Shown: positions 62,194 through 64,000 of the stretch, piece after piece | How positions within the stretch are numbered: the first letter of the stretch is position 1 | How the letters are laid out: every line of letters starts with the position of its first letter | Source: Flavobacterium galactosidilyticum | GTDB lineage: Bacteria; Bacteroidota; Bacteroidia; Flavobacteriales; Flavobacteriaceae | Length of the DNA: 64,000 nt | Assembly (NCBI RefSeq): GCF_020911945.1 | Contig: NZ_CP087135.1 | Span: 2,344,001-2,408,000 of the forward strand | Reading direction: 5' to 3' | The notes under the pieces: generated by a model | The model's input: only the letters and a program-made list of their open reading frames with translations | The model's database searches: none | What the model was told of the DNA's origin: nothing | Translations under genes and position numbers: made by a program

Positions 62194-64000
62194 TTATTTG
62201 TTAGCAGGAATTATATCAATAATTACGGTACGATTATAAAAACGTTCCTCAGGAGTTTTGTTTTCAAAAGGAGCATTATTTTCATTTTCACCATATCCAG
62301 ACACATCAAATTTGACATCTTTTCTTCCGGTTTTAGCTAAAGCTGCTTCAATAATATTTTTGGTATCGTTTGCACGAGAAAGAGATAGCTTTTGATTGTA
62401 TGCTTCTTCACCAATGATATCAGTATGTCCTTTGATAATTACTGTTGCTCCAACAGGAATTTTAGGTGTTACCACTTCAGTAAGGTATTTTTCATACATC
62501 TTAATTGTTTTTGAAGTATTGAATTCATAGATAATACTGTATCTCATACCTTCTACAGTTTTTGCTGGAGTCCAAAGTACCATGTGAACTGGAGTTTCTT
62601 TCTCTACAATTTTACCACTTTTAGTTTGACCAATCATTTTTACAGTATAATCACCTTCTGGACGACTTCCTAAAATTGATTTTCCAGGGATTTTAACTTC
62701 ATCTTCCGTATAAGGTCCAAATGCTTGTGCTTTTCCTTGTTCGTCTGCTACTTGTAATGACCAATAAGACAATGCTTCTCCAGCGCCTTTATTGTTGAAA
62801 GTTATATAGCTATCAATTGGTGCTTCTTGTGAAGTTACGATTTGTACTGGTTTCAATGATGCATCAGGACCACTTTGAAATTCCATTAATAAATCAGGAG
62901 AGTTACTTTCTATAGAAACTCTACGATCACCTTCACGTAATAAAACTAATTCTAATTTTGCACCTGGCTGTTCTGATGGAATGCTTGGTTTTTCTTGACC
63001 TTTAGTAGCGATTCTCGAAGCGGTAATATCAAACACGTTTACTAAGTAGCTTTTAACTGATTCAGCCATTTCAAGACCATCTGAATTTTCTTTATTCGAA
63101 GATCCTACTAATGTTATTGTCGCTGAAGGATTCTGTTGCATACGTTCTCCAAGAATGTTTAGTACATTGTAATACACTGTCATTTGGCGTTTAGAGCGAT
63201 CTGCTAAGTTTTTAGGAGCAAACAATTCTAATTGATTTTCTTTGAAATTTGTGGCTTGAGTTTTATTTAAAACTACATAACGATTTGGAATTTCAGTAGA
63301 TCCTTCATTAAAGAAAACGTAGTTTCTTAATGGAAAAACCTCAGTCATTCTGCTTTCACCAGGAATATTGCTAGGAGAGTTTACAGTAAATTGGACTTCA
63401 CGATCTTTTATTATATCGGTTGCTTCTTGAATGTTTTTACCTTGTCCCATTTTAAGAGCGATACCAGCTCTAATAGTGGTAATATTCAACGTTTCAGTTG
63501 AACGAGGATTTTGACCAAAATAAGGTTGGAACGAAACAAAAGGAGATAGAATAAATTGCGTTTTTTTAGTATCTGCAGAAAGCGGAATATCATATCCTGC
63601 TCCAATTTGCATAGAAATAAGAGTTTTTTCAACGTTGTCTAAATCACCCGTCACTACTGCTGATGGAGTTTGATTTGGAAAAGCAGGATTTATGCCTAAT
63701 TGATATTCAAAAGATTTGTTTAGGTTAAAAGCCAAACGTGGACCTCCATAAAGATAGAAGTTTGATTTGAATGGAGCAAAACGCAAGCTAGGTTCTACAG
63801 TAATATAACTAAGTTTAGTAGTTAAATCAGCAGGACAGTCACATGCTGTTTTTACTTGGTCAAAAGTACCTTTGCGGCTATCATAACCAGCTTGTAGCAT
63901 CACTCCCCATTTAGAATTCGCCGGGCGATACTCTAAAAGTGGTGCAACGAAAAGTCCAACGCCGTCTCCATCACGAAATGTTGCAGGTGGTGTAAAACTA
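62194..64000 (-). CDS. OmpA-family outer-membrane protein, N-terminus cut off
   Basis: The frame is open to the right edge; the window shows about 602 codons and the start is outside. The first visible part is an outer-membrane beta-barrel domain (FVAPLLEYRPANSKWGVMLQ, then FYLYGGPRLAFNLNKSFEYQ). The central section carries FFNEGSTEIPNRY, an OmpA-like first half, and the C-terminal domain has the peptidoglycan-binding motif IIKGHTDIIGEEAYNQKLSL, SRANDTKN and GYGENEN. It may link the outer membrane to peptidoglycan. Apparent starts inside the window (63898-63903) lie within the barrel and are not real. Confidence 0.9.
   Translation of the reverse strand, partial: SFTPPATFRDGDGVGLFVAPLLEYRPANSKWGVMLQAGYDSRKGTFDQVKTACDCPADLTTKLSYITVEPSLRFAPFKSNFYLYGGPRLAFNLNKSFEYQLGINPAFPNQTPSAVVTGDLDNVEKTLISMQIGAGYDIPLSADTKKTQFILSPFVSFQPYFGQNPRSTETLNITTIRAGIALKMGQGKNIQEATDIIKDREVQFTVNSPSNIPGESRMTEVFPLRNYVFFNEGSTEIPNRYVVLNKTQATNFKENQLELFAPKNLADRSKRQMTVYYNVLNILGERMQQNPSATITLVGSSNKENSDGLEMAESVKSYLVNVFDITASRIATKGQEKPSIPSEQPGAKLELVLLREGDRRVSIESNSPDLLMEFQSGPDASLKPVQIVTSQEAPIDSYITFNNKGAGEALSYWSLQVADEQGKAQAFGPYTEDEVKIPGKSILGSRPEGDYTVKMIGQTKSGKIVEKETPVHMVLWTPAKTVEGMRYSIIYEFNTSKTIKMYEKYLTEVVTPKIPVGATVIIKGHTDIIGEEAYNQKLSLSRANDTKNIIEAALAKTGRKDVKFDVSGYGENENNAPFENKTPEERFYNRTVIIDIIPANK

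Overview
The window looks like a chromosome segment of a Flavobacterium-type member of the Bacteroidota. The DNA is AT-rich, several genes follow the Bacteroidota -7 promoter element TAnnTTTG, and the gene families are typical of Flavobacteriia: a fused CcsBA, futalosine-independent menaquinone genes, DUF2911, DUF1684, DUF2853 and PH-domain pairs. The left quarter is the end of an integrated conjugative element; the remainder is chromosomal.

Region 1 (1-14.8 kb) is one end of a CTnDOT-type integrative conjugative element (ICE). On the minus strand, read right to left, it carries rteC, two small HTH proteins (xis2c and xis2d positions), a DUF4099/DUF3945 gene (orf3 position, split by an apparent one-base frameshift), topoisomerase III (exc position), an ORF6N/PLD-like protein, a DUF1896 protein, and the N-terminal 818 codons of a giant methylase/helicase that runs off the left edge. 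This is the gene order of the CTnDOT excision operon. Between the ORF6N and DUF1896 genes, on the opposite strand, lies a four-gene overlapping cassette (3217-8383): an SMC-like ATPase, a TOPRIM/DUF2220-like nuclease, a MukF/JetA-like kleisin and a MukE/JetB-like subunit. I read it as a compact, divergent Wadjet/MksBEFG-type anti-plasmid system in the order C-D-A-B, carried as ICE cargo. It is the best candidate here for an under-described system. No integrase is visible; the ICE/chromosome junction should lie between about 14.8 and 15.4 kb.

Region 2 (15.4-35.3 kb) is chromosomal. It holds a plus-strand run (DUF1684, TatD, TcdA, HAD phosphatase, DUF2911), then minus-strand genes: a Na+/solute symporter preceded by an unannotated 35-aa membrane protein and a large PIG-L deacetylase; a tandem pair of secreted paralogues; an outer-membrane POTRA/barrel protein; an AI-2E permease; a compact cluster of DUF2520, KdsC-like, UbiA, Maf and MscS genes; and two acyltransferase-3 proteins.

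Region 3 (35.6-47.3 kb) contains the 1067-aa cytochrome c maturation protein CcsBA, an ECF sigma/anti-sigma pair, a secreted BNR-repeat/PKD protein, a lipoprotein glutathione peroxidase, a tRNA-dihydrouridine synthase, a GNAT acetyltransferase and a thioredoxin-like protein.

Region 4 (47.3-61 kb) holds four menaquinone genes (menD, menB, menA, menC) interleaved with housekeeping genes: DUF2853, M28 peptidase, cupin, CvfB, a PH-domain pair and a UPF0173 hydrolase. menF and menE are not in the window. The right edge has DinB-like and NTF2-like genes and an OmpA-family protein cut off at its N-terminus. No rRNA, tRNA or CRISPR array was found.
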